The notes beneath the pieces are model-generated. The model did no database searches, had not been told where the DNA came from, and worked only from the letters and a program-made list of their open reading frames with translations. From positions 1 to 38,620 of IMG/VR virus record IMGVR_UViG_3300025141_012030: 38,620 bases of DNA; one strand, written 5' to 3'. Made by a program: the position numbers and the translations under genes. How positions within the stretch are numbered: position 1 is the first letter of the stretch; every line of letters starts with the position of its first letter. Positions 1 through 8,285 of this stretch are shown piece by piece. Source of the DNA: a virus.

Positions 1-138
1 GCCCCGCATACAGCAGATGGGGTGATCAAGGCTCAGGAGATCTCTCGAGAACTGCTCTCCCACAGCCAGCTGGAATGGGCTGATGCTGTGCGAGATCGTA
101 TCCTCGATTATGCCAAGGAAAACCTGCGAAAGGGATAG
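1..138 (+). CDS. C-terminal end of an unknown protein (partial)
   Basis: A reading frame is open from the first base and stops at TAG 136-138, giving 45 residues. The start lies outside the window. The visible part is charged and predicted helical (for example LEWADAVRDRILDYAKENLR). I recognise no domain. It lies only 3 bases before the next start and is in the same orientation as the replication genes, so it is probably the preceding member of the same operon. Confidence 0.6.
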   Translation, partial: APHTADGVIKAQEISRELLSHSQLEWADAVRDRILDYAKENLRKG

Positions 139-141
139 AGC

Positions 142-447
142 ATGAAAAGTGGACTACCTTCAAACTTAACCCGTGCATTCGTTATGAAACTGGACTTAGT
201 CTTTGGCCCTGACCAGCAAGCAGGAGGAACGCTTGGTTTCGGGCTTCTCGGGAAAGACGACTTTCTAGTACCCGTAAACTTCCCTCTCCCGAGGGAGCTA
301 GCTCCCGCAGTAAACGCCTTCGTGGCTGAGGCGGAGAAATGGGTGGCTAAGCAGGAAGTTCTGTTTGCGCCGCAGAGCAACAACGAGATCAAGGTCGTAA
401 CCCTGGATGCCGAGGAAATACCTTCCCTCGTAACAGAGGGGGATTGA
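142..447 (+). CDS. Hypothetical protein, 101 residues
   Basis: The ATG at 142 follows a good ribosome site (AAGGGA near 130-135) that sits inside the end of the preceding gene. The protein begins MKSGLPSNLTRAF, has a Gly-rich middle (FGPDQQAGGTLGFGLLG) and an acidic C-terminus. There are no cysteines, membrane segments or recognisable motifs. The next start (ATG 450) is 2 bases after the TGA, so it is probably co-translated with the helicase. The position suggests a replication-linked accessory protein, but the function is unknown. Confidence 0.7.
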   Translation: MKSGLPSNLTRAFVMKLDLVFGPDQQAGGTLGFGLLGKDDFLVPVNFPLPRELAPAVNAFVAEAEKWVAKQEVLFAPQSNNEIKVVTLDAEEIPSLVTEGD

Positions 448-449
448 CC

Positions 450-1877
450 ATGAGTGCTTGGGGGCTACAACTCATCACCTCGATACTCACTGCGGATAAC
501 CCGCGGGAGGCGTTTGAGTATGTAGTAGAGACAAAAGCCATCACGCCCCAACACATGCTTAACATGGAAGCCAAGCTGGCACTCGAGTTTATGATAACCT
601 GGTATGAACGCCCTCTGGAGTTTGGGCGGGTGCCCTCCAAGCAACGAGTGGAGGAGCAGCTACCGCATATCATGTTACCCGAACCGCGAGAACCACTAGA
701 GGACTTAACCGAAACTGTGAAGCACGAGTTCCTGCGCCAGCAACTAATGGCGGCACATGAGGAGTTCGGCCTACAGTTAGCGGAGGCACCAAATCCTCTG
801 GAGGCCCTGGAGTTCATAAGGACTAGCGTTGCGCAGATCGACGAGCAGCATGTCATTGACAGTGACATCGATTTCGCAACCTCCGGCCCGACGATTGTGG
901 CTGACTACCTGAAACGGATACAAGAAAATGACGGTCTCCTGGGAGTACCCTGGCCCTGGACCGAACTAAATAAGGCCACACAAGGTATTCAGCCCGGCGA
1001 CTTGATCGTCTTCTATGGGCTCCCAAAAAGCATGAAAACCTGGCTCGTACTGTATCTCGGTGCGTGGCTGGTGGACACAGGGCACAAGGTATTGGTCTTC
1101 TCGAGAGAGATGACCGCTACCACGATGTCTCTACGTTGCACATCAATCTTCGCCAAACTAGCGTACGGCCGGCTTCGCGCGGGTACCCTCAACCTGGAGG
1201 AGTACACCCGCCTGATGCACGCCAACGCCAAGGTGGAGAAGACTCTCAAAGATGGCCTACTAACTTTCACAAAAGCGTCGAAACCCGACGGCAGTCCTGG
1301 TGGAGTCTCCGATATCCACCGAAAGATTCTGCGGTACAAACCCCAATTGGTAATCCTGGATAGCGCGTACATGATGACTAACGATCGTGCGGGCGCGCAT
1401 TCCTTGAAGTGGGGAGACCTCGCAGCTATCTCACAGGACGTCAAGCAGATGGCTACTTCTTCTGGTGTACCCACTATCATGGTGTGGCAAGAGAACGAGT
1501 CTAAGGCACTGAAGCATAAGGGTTCCGGCGCGCGAGGCACTGCTTCACTGGCGATGGCCTCGCAGCTGATCTACTACTGCGACATGGCTGTGCGGTGCAT
1601 ACTGCACCCCAGCACCAGCGAAATGACATTGCAATTCGCTGCTACCCGTGAGTTTGAGTTCGACGGGTTTACTATCCATGCGAAGCCCGGCTACAACTTC
1701 ACCTTCTCTAAGTGGGAGATGTACGACGTGGCGGAGAAACCGCAAGAGCCTGCACCCGGGGCTACACCCACTACCCTTCCCGGGGCAGACGAACTGACGG
1801 CTATATTCACGGAGAGCTTGGGAACCCCAACTCCCCCTGACCTAGTAGGAGGTGGCAGTGAGACTCCTACAGACTGA
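450..1877 (+). CDS. dnaB: DnaB-like replicative DNA helicase
   Basis: This is a 475-residue protein with the layout of DnaB-type hexameric helicases, which unwind DNA at the fork using ATP. Residues 1 to about 135 form a helical N-terminal part. The RecA-like motor follows, with a P-loop at 190-197 reading GLPKSMKT (K196 and T197 present, the usual Gly before Lys replaced by Met), a Walker B strand LVILD with D304, and a later ARGTASLAMASQ segment like the DnaB loop that precedes the arginine finger. The C-terminus is Pro/Thr-rich and probably flexible. ATG 450 was chosen over an in-frame TTG at 444 because AGAGGGGG at about 436-442 is well spaced from it. The primase gene follows and overlaps its end by 20 bases, so the two are likely made together and act as a helicase-primase pair. 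Confidence 0.88.
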   Translation: MSAWGLQLITSILTADNPREAFEYVVETKAITPQHMLNMEAKLALEFMITWYERPLEFGRVPSKQRVEEQLPHIMLPEPREPLEDLTETVKHEFLRQQLMAAHEEFGLQLAEAPNPLEALEFIRTSVAQIDEQHVIDSDIDFATSGPTIVADYLKRIQENDGLLGVPWPWTELNKATQGIQPGDLIVFYGLPKSMKTWLVLYLGAWLVDTGHKVLVFSREMTATTMSLRCTSIFAKLAYGRLRAGTLNLEEYTRLMHANAKVEKTLKDGLLTFTKASKPDGSPGGVSDIHRKILRYKPQLVILDSAYMMTNDRAGAHSLKWGDLAAISQDVKQMATSSGVPTIMVWQENESKALKHKGSGARGTASLAMASQLIYYCDMAVRCILHPSTSEMTLQFAATREFEFDGFTIHAKPGYNFTFSKWEMYDVAEKPQEPAPGATPTTLPGADELTAIFTESLGTPTPPDLVGGGSETPTD

Positions 1878-2925
1878 GGTACTTAACGTACTACAGGGGA
1901 GACTAAAAGTGGTGTCCTCCACCGGGGACAACATCTCCTGTATCTGCCCTTTCCACAAAGGTGGGATGGAGACTCGGCCTTCCTTCTATGTGTACGTCGG
2001 CCCGCCGCATGGCCGTAAGGTACCGGGAATGGCCTTCTGCCACACGTGTAACAAAGGGTGGTCCCTTAAAGGGCTACTCTCCGAGCTTGGGATGCCCCGG
2101 GCTAGAGTTGACGCGGTCACGAAGCATTTGCCGGAGCCCCCGAAAAAGGTAACGGCGCTGCAACAAACTCGTGGACTCCAGTTTGGAAACCCGGTGCTGC
2201 CGGAGATCCTACTCGGTGTCTACGACCGATGCCCCGCACTGCTGCTAAACGCGGGCTTTGAAAAGGAGGTGTTGAAGGGTTTTGAGATAGGGTTTGACAA
2301 TGCGCTAAACCGGATCACGTTCCCTCTCCGAGATCATTTGGGCAACCTCATTGGCATATCAGGGCGAGCAGTTGAAAAGAAGAACTACCCGCGGTACCTC
2401 GTGTACACCGGGAATGAACTTCGCCTGGCTGGTGATGATGACAAAGAATTGCTGCGGGCGTGCTCCGGGTACAAGTTGCTAAAGGGTAGGTTCCTTTGGA
2501 ATCTACATACTTTCTACCCAACCGCCTTGATGGGCAAAATACCATACGTCTTTGTAGTTGAGGGTTTCAAGCAAGCTATGTGGATGGCGCAGGCAGGCTA
2601 CCCGTATGTAGTCGCATTGATGGGGTCGCACATGACCCTGGAGCAGGTTACTCTGCTAATGCGACTCGGGGCTCCTATCTTCCTCTTCCTCGATAACGAC
2701 CTCGCGGGTAACCAATCCACGAAGAAGTTATTGCCATGGCTGCGCAAACAGAGCCCTGACGTATACCAAGTACAGTACCCAGAAGAAGCAGCAGCGGGGA
2801 TATCCCCAGATGATCTCACACCGGAAAGGATCCGGTCATTACTGATGGAGCAAAACTATGGGCAACAGATTAGACGAGTTCTCGAAACGGATGAACAATG
2901 CCAGAGCGCGACAGCAGAAGCTTAA
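1858..2925 (+). CDS. dnaG: DnaG-type DNA primase (CHC2 zinc finger plus Toprim)
   Basis: This 355-residue protein should make RNA primers for lagging-strand synthesis. A CHC2-type zinc finger is visible as C30-P-F-H33 and C61-H-T-C64. The Toprim catalytic core shows the conserved glutamate in VVEGFKQ (E235) and the metal-binding DND at 279-281 (LDNDLAG). The protein is shorter than bacterial DnaG (about 580 residues), as is common in phages, and no separate helicase-binding domain is obvious. The start is GTG 1858, placed 5 bases after AGGAGG at 1847-1852; the in-frame GTG at 1852 overlaps that site and is unlikely. Its first 20 bases overlap the helicase gene and its last 68 bases overlap the next gene. 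Confidence 0.9.
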   Translation: MRLLQTEVLNVLQGRLKVVSSTGDNISCICPFHKGGMETRPSFYVYVGPPHGRKVPGMAFCHTCNKGWSLKGLLSELGMPRARVDAVTKHLPEPPKKVTALQQTRGLQFGNPVLPEILLGVYDRCPALLLNAGFEKEVLKGFEIGFDNALNRITFPLRDHLGNLIGISGRAVEKKNYPRYLVYTGNELRLAGDDDKELLRACSGYKLLKGRFLWNLHTFYPTALMGKIPYVFVVEGFKQAMWMAQAGYPYVVALMGSHMTLEQVTLLMRLGAPIFLFLDNDLAGNQSTKKLLPWLRKQSPDVYQVQYPEEAAAGISPDDLTPERIRSLLMEQNYGQQIRRVLETDEQCQSATAEA

Positions 2926-3934
2926 AGCTAAGGTTTCCGGCGACGGGGGTGGACGTACAAATGCTCCGCCGTGGGCCATGCGTCGAGAACAAATCAAACT
3001 CACAGCAACACCAGTTACCGTGCGCCTGTACGCGGGTGACTACGAGGACATGCCGATCTACGAGTATTGGGCCACCTGGATCAAACGTGGTGACCTGCGG
3101 TTCGTCCTTTGCAACTGCCACGGGGGTTCCCGTGACGTGCCGTGCGCACTCTGCTACACGTGCGTGACGGAGAAGAACGATAACTACCTGGCTAAGCCCA
3201 GAGTAGCAATCAACGCCGTCCAACTCGCTGACTTCCATCGTATCGAGAAGACTAGTGAGCGCGGCACTGTGTGGCATGAGTTGGTGAAGTGCGATGGCTC
3301 GGATGCCCTCGGACGAAACCTGTGTAAGTATTGTGATGCTAACGTCCCAACAGTGTATGGCAAGCGCGGGTACCTGAACCTGGGTCCCGGGTATTGGAAG
3401 AGCTTCAAGAAGATTATGGCAGAGGTCCAGCAGACGTGTGCTACCTGTGCCGGAGGACTACATGTACTTCGTTGGAAGTGCAGTGAATGCGGTGAGATTC
3501 TCCTCGATCTCGATAAAACAACTGCCTCCCAGGAGCAACGGGCGCGGATGGAGAACGAGGATATACTGTGCCCCGTTTGTGTTCACACGGGGCCGGCGGA
3601 TAAGGATGTTGGGTGCTTCCACCATGATCCGGAAACGGATAAGTACCTGGAAGGATGCGACAACCCTACCCCCGCCACTATCTTTGGAGTGGACCTCACC
3701 TTCCGCATTGATGGTGAAGGGGCCAACAGTACGTTGGTTTGCCAGGACATCAAGGTAGTCACACCCACAGAAGGGGACGATCCTATTAAGGAAATCTCCC
3801 TACCTTATGACTTCGAATCCTTCCTCGGCAGCATGTCTTTGGAAGAACAAGCAACAGCCTTAGGGTTGAAGGAACTTCCCGCCGAACTACTAGGGGGAGA
3901 GAAGGAACCCAACAAGACTGTGAATTACGAGTAG
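2858..3934 (+). CDS. Cysteine-rich multi-zinc-ribbon protein, candidate single-strand DNA-binding protein
   Basis: The protein has 358 residues and at least 16 cysteines arranged in pairs: C85/C87, C96/C99/C102, C156/C159, C194/C197, C208/C211 and C238/C241, with C145, C253 and C267 nearby. This is the pattern of several zinc ribbons set in a beta-rich core. The N-terminus (1-45) is basic. ATG 2858 is preceded by GGAG at 2847-2850, although this makes a 68-base overlap with the primase; the later in-frame ATG 2891 has no ribosome site. Its position between primase and polymerase is where many phages encode their single-strand DNA-binding protein, and T4 gp32 also binds zinc. The role is inferred from position and zinc content only. 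A zinc-binding replication or transcription factor is the main alternative. Confidence 0.7.
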   Translation: MGNRLDEFSKRMNNARARQQKLKAKVSGDGGGRTNAPPWAMRREQIKLTATPVTVRLYAGDYEDMPIYEYWATWIKRGDLRFVLCNCHGGSRDVPCALCYTCVTEKNDNYLAKPRVAINAVQLADFHRIEKTSERGTVWHELVKCDGSDALGRNLCKYCDANVPTVYGKRGYLNLGPGYWKSFKKIMAEVQQTCATCAGGLHVLRWKCSECGEILLDLDKTTASQEQRARMENEDILCPVCVHTGPADKDVGCFHHDPETDKYLEGCDNPTPATIFGVDLTFRIDGEGANSTLVCQDIKVVTPTEGDDPIKEISLPYDFESFLGSMSLEEQATALGLKELPAELLGGEKEPNKTVNYE

Positions 3935-3943
3935 GAGGACGCA

Positions 3944-5830
3944 GTGCTCCACGCGGGATGTCTCATACCACCGCCAGTAACCGTTAGGACTGAGGAGCAA
4001 TTTGGCAAGGCTATGGAAGAGCTGCGTGACGTCGAATGGATAGCGTACGATACGGAAACTACCGGTATCCAGCGACCCAAAGACGTTGCGCGCTTCCTGG
4101 CCCTGTCGGATGGGGTCAAGCGCTACTGTATCGGCCCAGAATTTATACAGCGGCCGGAAATAGCGGAGCTCATGGAGGACCCGAGTAAAAAGTTGATTGC
4201 GCATGTGGCAAACTTCGATGCGTGGATGATGCGCAACGTAGGGACCCACGTGTACAAGACCGCGGGCAGAACCTATGACACCGCCGTAATGCACCTGTTG
4301 CACGATGACCTCTCGCCACACAGTCTCGACTTCGTTGCTGCGCAGATCTGTAACATTTACAAGTACTCATTTACCACAGCGTTCCCCGAGGTAAAGCGTG
4401 GGGAGACACCTGGAGAGGTGCTCGATAGGGTCTGGGAAACTGACCCCGAGCGAGTGAGCCACTACGCCTCCCTGGATGCCTACGCTACCTACAAGGTGTT
4501 TATCCGCTTACGGGAGTTACTGCGCGCGGAAACTACATTGCCGGGGATGACCCTTTGGGATTACTACACCACGTACGAGGTCCCGTTCACGGATGTTTTG
4601 CTGGACATGGAACTCACCGGGGTGCTGATCGACAAGAAGAACTTGCTGGGTCTGGTCCCGCAATTGGAGCAGAAGCAGCATGACTTGAGCCGTTGGTTTA
4701 CTAAGGAGGCGGGAACTATTATCCGCCCGACGGGGAAGAAGGTCACCGAGTTCTTCTACGAAACCCTCAAGCTGCCCCCCATCAAGTACTCCAAGGAGAC
4801 GAACAAACCCTCCATGGATAAGGAGACTTTGAAGGTATGGGCTGCAGCCGGGTACGAACACGCAGCCAAGCTCCTGGAGTGGCGGCAAACAGAGGACATG
4901 CTCTCTCGGTATGTGGGTAACCTCTGGGACCTGGTGGACCATAAGACTGACCGTTTGCACACCACCTTCAACCAGCACGTGGTTAAGACCGGTCGTCTTT
5001 CGTCAGCTAGCCCAAACCTCCAGAACCAGCCTAAGGAGTTCCGCTCCATCTTTATCCCGGGCCCTGGAAAGCGTTTCCTGGTCATGGACTATGGCCAGGT
5101 TGAGTGGCGCATTGCTGCGCACCTCTCAGGTGATGTGCGAATGATTGCGGACATTAGGGCAGGGAAAGATGCCCACTCTAGCACCGCGGCGATCATGTTT
5201 GATGTTCCCTACGAAGAGGTCATGGAGGCTAAGAAGGTAGACGACGACGCCGATCTTACTCCACGCCAACAAGAGCTGCTGAAGCTACGCTCCTTTGCTA
5301 AGACTTTGAACTTCGGGATCCTATACGGAGAAGGTCCGCACAAGCTATCGCAGCAACTTGGGATAACGAAGGATGAAGCGAAGGGTCTACTGAAGAAGTT
5401 CCGGATCACCTACCCGCAGCTCCACCAGTACTTCCGGGACACTATCAACCTGGCTACCGCGATTGGCCACTGCCAAACGCTACTGGGCCGTCCTCGTCGG
5501 TTACCGAACCTTAGGTCCACCAATCGCGCACTTGCCGCAGGGGACCAACGAAAGGCCAAGAATAGCCCCATTCAGGGGTCAGCGTCCGACCTTATTAAGG
5601 CTGCGATGTTGAACCTCCACAAGAATTCCTTTTTCACCTCGGGGCAGGCCAAAATACTCTTGCAAGTTCACGATGAACTTGTTATCCAATTAGATGCGCA
5701 CTTAGAACATGACGAGCAGTTTAACCGCGAAGTAAATTGGCATATGCGACACCCTCTCGGGGTCGATACGTTGGTGGTCAATCTGACTATCGATAAGTCG
5801 TATGCTGACAACTGGAAGGAGGGTAAGTAA
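3944..5830 (+). CDS. polA: Family A DNA polymerase with 3'-5' exonuclease domain
   Basis: This 628-residue replicative polymerase resembles the Klenow part of DNA polymerase I. The proofreading domain shows AYDTETTG (Exo I), AHVANFD (Exo II) and YASLD (Exo III). The polymerase domain shows TGRLSS followed by SPNLQNQP, motif A MDYGQVEWR with D382, motif B beginning at K453 (KTLNFGILYG), and motif C HDE at 576-578. All catalytic residues are present and no 5'-nuclease domain is attached. The start is GTG 3944, 5 bases after AGGAGG at 3933-3938. Its stop overlaps the start of the next gene (TAATG at 5828-5832). It is the only polymerase in the window and sits among helicase, primase and recombinase genes, so it is probably the phage's own replicase. 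Confidence 0.95.
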   Translation: MLHAGCLIPPPVTVRTEEQFGKAMEELRDVEWIAYDTETTGIQRPKDVARFLALSDGVKRYCIGPEFIQRPEIAELMEDPSKKLIAHVANFDAWMMRNVGTHVYKTAGRTYDTAVMHLLHDDLSPHSLDFVAAQICNIYKYSFTTAFPEVKRGETPGEVLDRVWETDPERVSHYASLDAYATYKVFIRLRELLRAETTLPGMTLWDYYTTYEVPFTDVLLDMELTGVLIDKKNLLGLVPQLEQKQHDLSRWFTKEAGTIIRPTGKKVTEFFYETLKLPPIKYSKETNKPSMDKETLKVWAAAGYEHAAKLLEWRQTEDMLSRYVGNLWDLVDHKTDRLHTTFNQHVVKTGRLSSASPNLQNQPKEFRSIFIPGPGKRFLVMDYGQVEWRIAAHLSGDVRMIADIRAGKDAHSSTAAIMFDVPYEEVMEAKKVDDDADLTPRQQELLKLRSFAKTLNFGILYGEGPHKLSQQLGITKDEAKGLLKKFRITYPQLHQYFRDTINLATAIGHCQTLLGRPRRLPNLRSTNRALAAGDQRKAKNSPIQGSASDLIKAAMLNLHKNSFFTSGQAKILLQVHDELVIQLDAHLEHDEQFNREVNWHMRHPLGVDTLVVNLTIDKSYADNWKEGK

Positions 5831-6003
5831 TGGAAAAGTATGGGGTCCACACAGACCCGAAGACTAAGACCGCGAGCACAGAAGATACGTGCCCTGACTG
5901 CGGTGGGAAAACTGAGAACCACGGTGCGGTGATTAAGTGCGCCGGGGCCTGTGGCACCAAACCCTTCGAGCAGGAAACCGATGGCGAAGAAAAAGAAGGC
6001 TAA
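5830..6003 (+). CDS. Small zinc-ribbon protein, 57 residues
   Basis: A short frame starts at ATG 5830-5832, sharing an A with the polymerase stop, and ends at TAA 6001-6003. The product begins MEKYGVHTDPKTKTASTED and carries CPDCGGK followed about 20 residues later by CAGACG, two CxxC-type knuckles of a zinc ribbon. Its tail is acidic (FEQETDGEEKEG). It overlaps the start of the recombinase gene by 23 bases in another frame. The zinc-binding pattern and seamless coupling on both sides argue that it is real. The function is unknown; small zinc ribbons in such places often bind nucleic acids or a polymerase. Confidence 0.65.
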   Translation: MEKYGVHTDPKTKTASTEDTCPDCGGKTENHGAVIKCAGACGTKPFEQETDGEEKEG

Positions 6004-7126
6004 ACCTATTAGCGAGCAGAGTCTCGAGGAAGTCATGTCCGGCCTTGCCGCTAAGGCTCCGAGCATTACCTTCCGACCCGCCAGTGAAGTAGTGACCAGC
6101 TACAGCCTGCGTAGGCGTTTTGGTATTCCGCGCCTGGACATTGGGCTCCGTGGTGGCATCCCTGCTGGTACCTTGAACCAGATCTTCGGTCCAGAAGGTT
6201 CCGGGAAGGACTACCTGGTCAACCTCATGATTGCGGAAGTGCAGCGAGCATACGGCGACGACGCAGCAGTATTCATCGCCAGCTTTGGTTACAAGATGGA
6301 CCGCACCGCGATGCTTATGGCCGGGGTGCATATGGAACCCTCACCGGAACTTGCAGCCCAGGGCATTACCCCGGACTCTCCAGGGTACGAGGACCTGCTA
6401 GTGCCGAAGGGACAAATCTACAATCTCGAAGTGAAGAAACTCGCAGAGGAGGGCCATCCAGCGGAAGCTATCCTGGAAGCGGTCCTCGCCTGCGTGGAAT
6501 GCGGAAAATTCCAACTCGGTATCATCAATGAACTCCCAGCAGCGGAGACCGGGTATCATAAGCGGGCGTCACTGTTGGACGACGCGCGTCCTGCCTCGCT
6601 GGCCTCGTTACTTGCTGATTTCCAGCGTAAGTACTACAACGCCATGAAAGTGCTACCTGACAACGAGACCACGGTAATGGTCATCAACCAGGTCCGCGCT
6701 AACATGGGCGCACAAGGCCCTTATGCAAAGAAGACCTCCGAAACTGGGGGCTTTGCCCTGAAGCATCTGAAAGCTGCGGACATCCACATCAAGCCTGTGG
6801 GTACCCTGAAGAACAAGGCTGGAACCGCGATTCTCGGTAAAGAGATAGCGTGGAAGGTGCAGAAGGGTAAATGTGGGCTAAGCGAAGGTGCGGAGGGGAA
6901 ATTCCAGTTCCACTACTACCAGGGAGCAGACCGTATACGTGACCTTGTAGAAGCGGCTGTTGAGTACAACTTGATGGCCCGCGGTGGAGCCTACTATTAC
7001 TATGACGACACCAAGTTTCTAGGGATGGGGAACGCCCGGGAGTACTTCTCCGACGAAGAGAAGTTCAACACCCTGTATACCGCAGTACTCGAGGCCGCTG
7101 GGCTGAAGGGGATACGGTACAAATGA
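5981..7126 (+). CDS. RecA/UvsX-like recombinase
   Basis: This 381-residue protein resembles RecA-family strand-exchange ATPases. It has a lysine-rich start (MAKKKKAKP), then PRLDIGLRGGIPAGTLNQI leading to the P-loop GPEGSGKD at 70-77. A later strand VMVINQVRANMG (N236) matches the RecA segment that ends in INQ and an arginine, and GGFALKHLKAADIHI matches the RecA stretch after loop L2. The P-loop ends in Asp (D77) where the family has Thr or Ser. ATG 5981 has AGGA about 5 bases upstream; an earlier GTG at 5951 lies inside the zinc-ribbon gene and lacks a site. The stop overlaps the next start as ATGA. It probably drives recombination-dependent replication and repair with the nucleases that follow. 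Confidence 0.8.
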   Translation: MAKKKKAKPISEQSLEEVMSGLAAKAPSITFRPASEVVTSYSLRRRFGIPRLDIGLRGGIPAGTLNQIFGPEGSGKDYLVNLMIAEVQRAYGDDAAVFIASFGYKMDRTAMLMAGVHMEPSPELAAQGITPDSPGYEDLLVPKGQIYNLEVKKLAEEGHPAEAILEAVLACVECGKFQLGIINELPAAETGYHKRASLLDDARPASLASLLADFQRKYYNAMKVLPDNETTVMVINQVRANMGAQGPYAKKTSETGGFALKHLKAADIHIKPVGTLKNKAGTAILGKEIAWKVQKGKCGLSEGAEGKFQFHYYQGADRIRDLVEAAVEYNLMARGGAYYYYDDTKFLGMGNAREYFSDEEKFNTLYTAVLEAAGLKGIRYK

Positions 7127-7557
7127 GCGACCGGGCGAAGCGAGAAAGAAGAGTAGCTAGGAAGCACGGAGGTAAGGCTTGCCCTGCCTCCGGTGCTTTC
7201 TGGGGTATGAAACGGGATGTACGTAAAGCCGGCCACTACCTCATGGAGCACAAGGATACCGCGGCGCCAACCTACCGGTTCGATGCCCGGGACTTCGTGT
7301 ACCTCGAAAAGCAATGCTCTGACCCGTTACCTGTATTCCTCGTCGAGTTCCAAGGACGGGGGTCCCTGTATGTACTCCCGGCCTGGACCGATGACTCGGA
7401 GCGAGAGATTATCACATTGAAATATTTCTCGACCGATCTCGACCCTGTGAAGCACCGAGGTAAGAAACTCGTATTCACGAAACTCAACAAGACCGTCATT
7501 GCCGTCGACCGGCAAGAGTACCAGAGTATCTGTGAGGGATTAGATGTCGAAACCTAA
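7123..7557 (+). CDS. PD-(D/E)XK nuclease, resembles phage Holliday-junction resolvases
   Basis: The protein has 144 residues. Its N-terminal half shows the spaced acidic-lysine pattern of a small PD-(D/E)XK nuclease: E8 in a basic helix, GGKACPASGAFWGMKRDV with D32, then MEHKDT with E42 and K44. A second half with PVFLVEFQGRG and a C-terminal beta part follows. The SGA...D...ExKxT order is typical of phage Holliday-junction resolvase-like proteins. The gene is coupled to the recombinase by ATGA and overlaps the next gene by 14 bases. I see the motif directly; the resolvase activity is inferred from family pattern and from its place beside a RecA-like gene. A different DNA-end nuclease is possible. 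Confidence 0.65.
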   Translation: MSDRAKRERRVARKHGGKACPASGAFWGMKRDVRKAGHYLMEHKDTAAPTYRFDARDFVYLEKQCSDPLPVFLVEFQGRGSLYVLPAWTDDSEREIITLKYFSTDLDPVKHRGKKLVFTKLNKTVIAVDRQEYQSICEGLDVET

Positions 7558-8275
7558 GCCGACATACATCGGCGCCAAGAACCCATTGGAGTACCGCTGC
7601 TTCATGGATAAGCTCCCGCTGGAGCACATCGACTTTTCCTTGAAGGAAGCTATTGATGCCCACCTCAACGCGAAGGGGCACCAGGTAAAGGATAGCAACG
7701 GGTGGATCTACCCATCGTCTATCGGCAGCTGCGATCGCCAGGTCCTGTACAACCTGAAGAAAGGTACGCCGGGTAGGGAGATGTCTCAAGCCCCTGCGTT
7801 AAAGCTTTCCGGGATTGGGAATGCCTTACACGACATGTACCAGGACTGGGCCATCGAAGCATTGGGTGCCGAAGAGTTCGAGGCCGAGAAGTCATTCCGC
7901 CTGGAAACCCAAAAGCTCTCAATGAGAATAGATGGGGTCATGGCCGCGAAGGATTGGATTATCGAGTTCAAGACTTTGGGCGAAACCGGGTATAAAAACC
8001 TTAGGAAGCCACGGGACTACGACCTGCTACAAGTCCACTGCTACATGTTCACGTTGGATATGCCGCGGGCCATCCTTTACTACATCAACCGAAATACAGG
8101 AGAAGATTGCGAGTTCAAGGTCTACTTCGACCCGAGTATTTGGCAGGAGATTCTGAATACCATTGCCAGGGTAATGCAGCACGAGCAGGAAGGTACGGTG
8201 CCACCGCGAATCAGTAACACGTTCTGGTGCTCCCGTTGCCGGTACTTCGAATACTGTATGGACGATAAAGCGTAA
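7544..8275 (+). CDS. Cas4/RecB-like PD-(D/E)XK exonuclease with Fe-S cluster cysteines
   Basis: The protein has 243 residues with the complete Cas4-type pattern. The first cluster cysteine is C63 in SSIGSCDRQ; then come H96 (GNALHD), D130 (MRIDGV), E141 and K143 (IIEFKT), and the QxxxY motif at Q163-Y167 (LQVHCY). Three C-terminal cysteines C229, C232 and C238 complete a likely 4Fe-4S site. Such enzymes chew single strands at DNA ends to prepare them for recombination. There is no CRISPR locus or cas1/cas2 in view, so this is most simply a replication/recombination nuclease of the phage. It follows the resolvase-like gene with an overlap and precedes an unknown helical protein. Confidence 0.88.
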   Translation: MSKPKPTYIGAKNPLEYRCFMDKLPLEHIDFSLKEAIDAHLNAKGHQVKDSNGWIYPSSIGSCDRQVLYNLKKGTPGREMSQAPALKLSGIGNALHDMYQDWAIEALGAEEFEAEKSFRLETQKLSMRIDGVMAAKDWIIEFKTLGETGYKNLRKPRDYDLLQVHCYMFTLDMPRAILYYINRNTGEDCEFKVYFDPSIWQEILNTIARVMQHEQEGTVPPRISNTFWCSRCRYFEYCMDDKA

Positions 8276-8285
8276 GAGGTCTCTT

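Noticed and set aside
444-449. TTG start for the helicase, giving two extra residues
   Set aside because: The ATG at 450 has better spacing from the AGAGGGGG ribosome site and is the stronger start codon.
5951-5980. GTG start 10 codons earlier for the RecA-like gene
   Set aside because: No ribosome site in front of it, and the region belongs to the zinc-ribbon gene; ATG 5981 has AGGA at a good distance.
7544-8275. Cas4-like protein as a sign of a phage CRISPR system
   Set aside because: There are no regularly spaced repeats and no cas1, cas2 or effector gene in the window. Phage Cas4-like nucleases are common in recombination operons.
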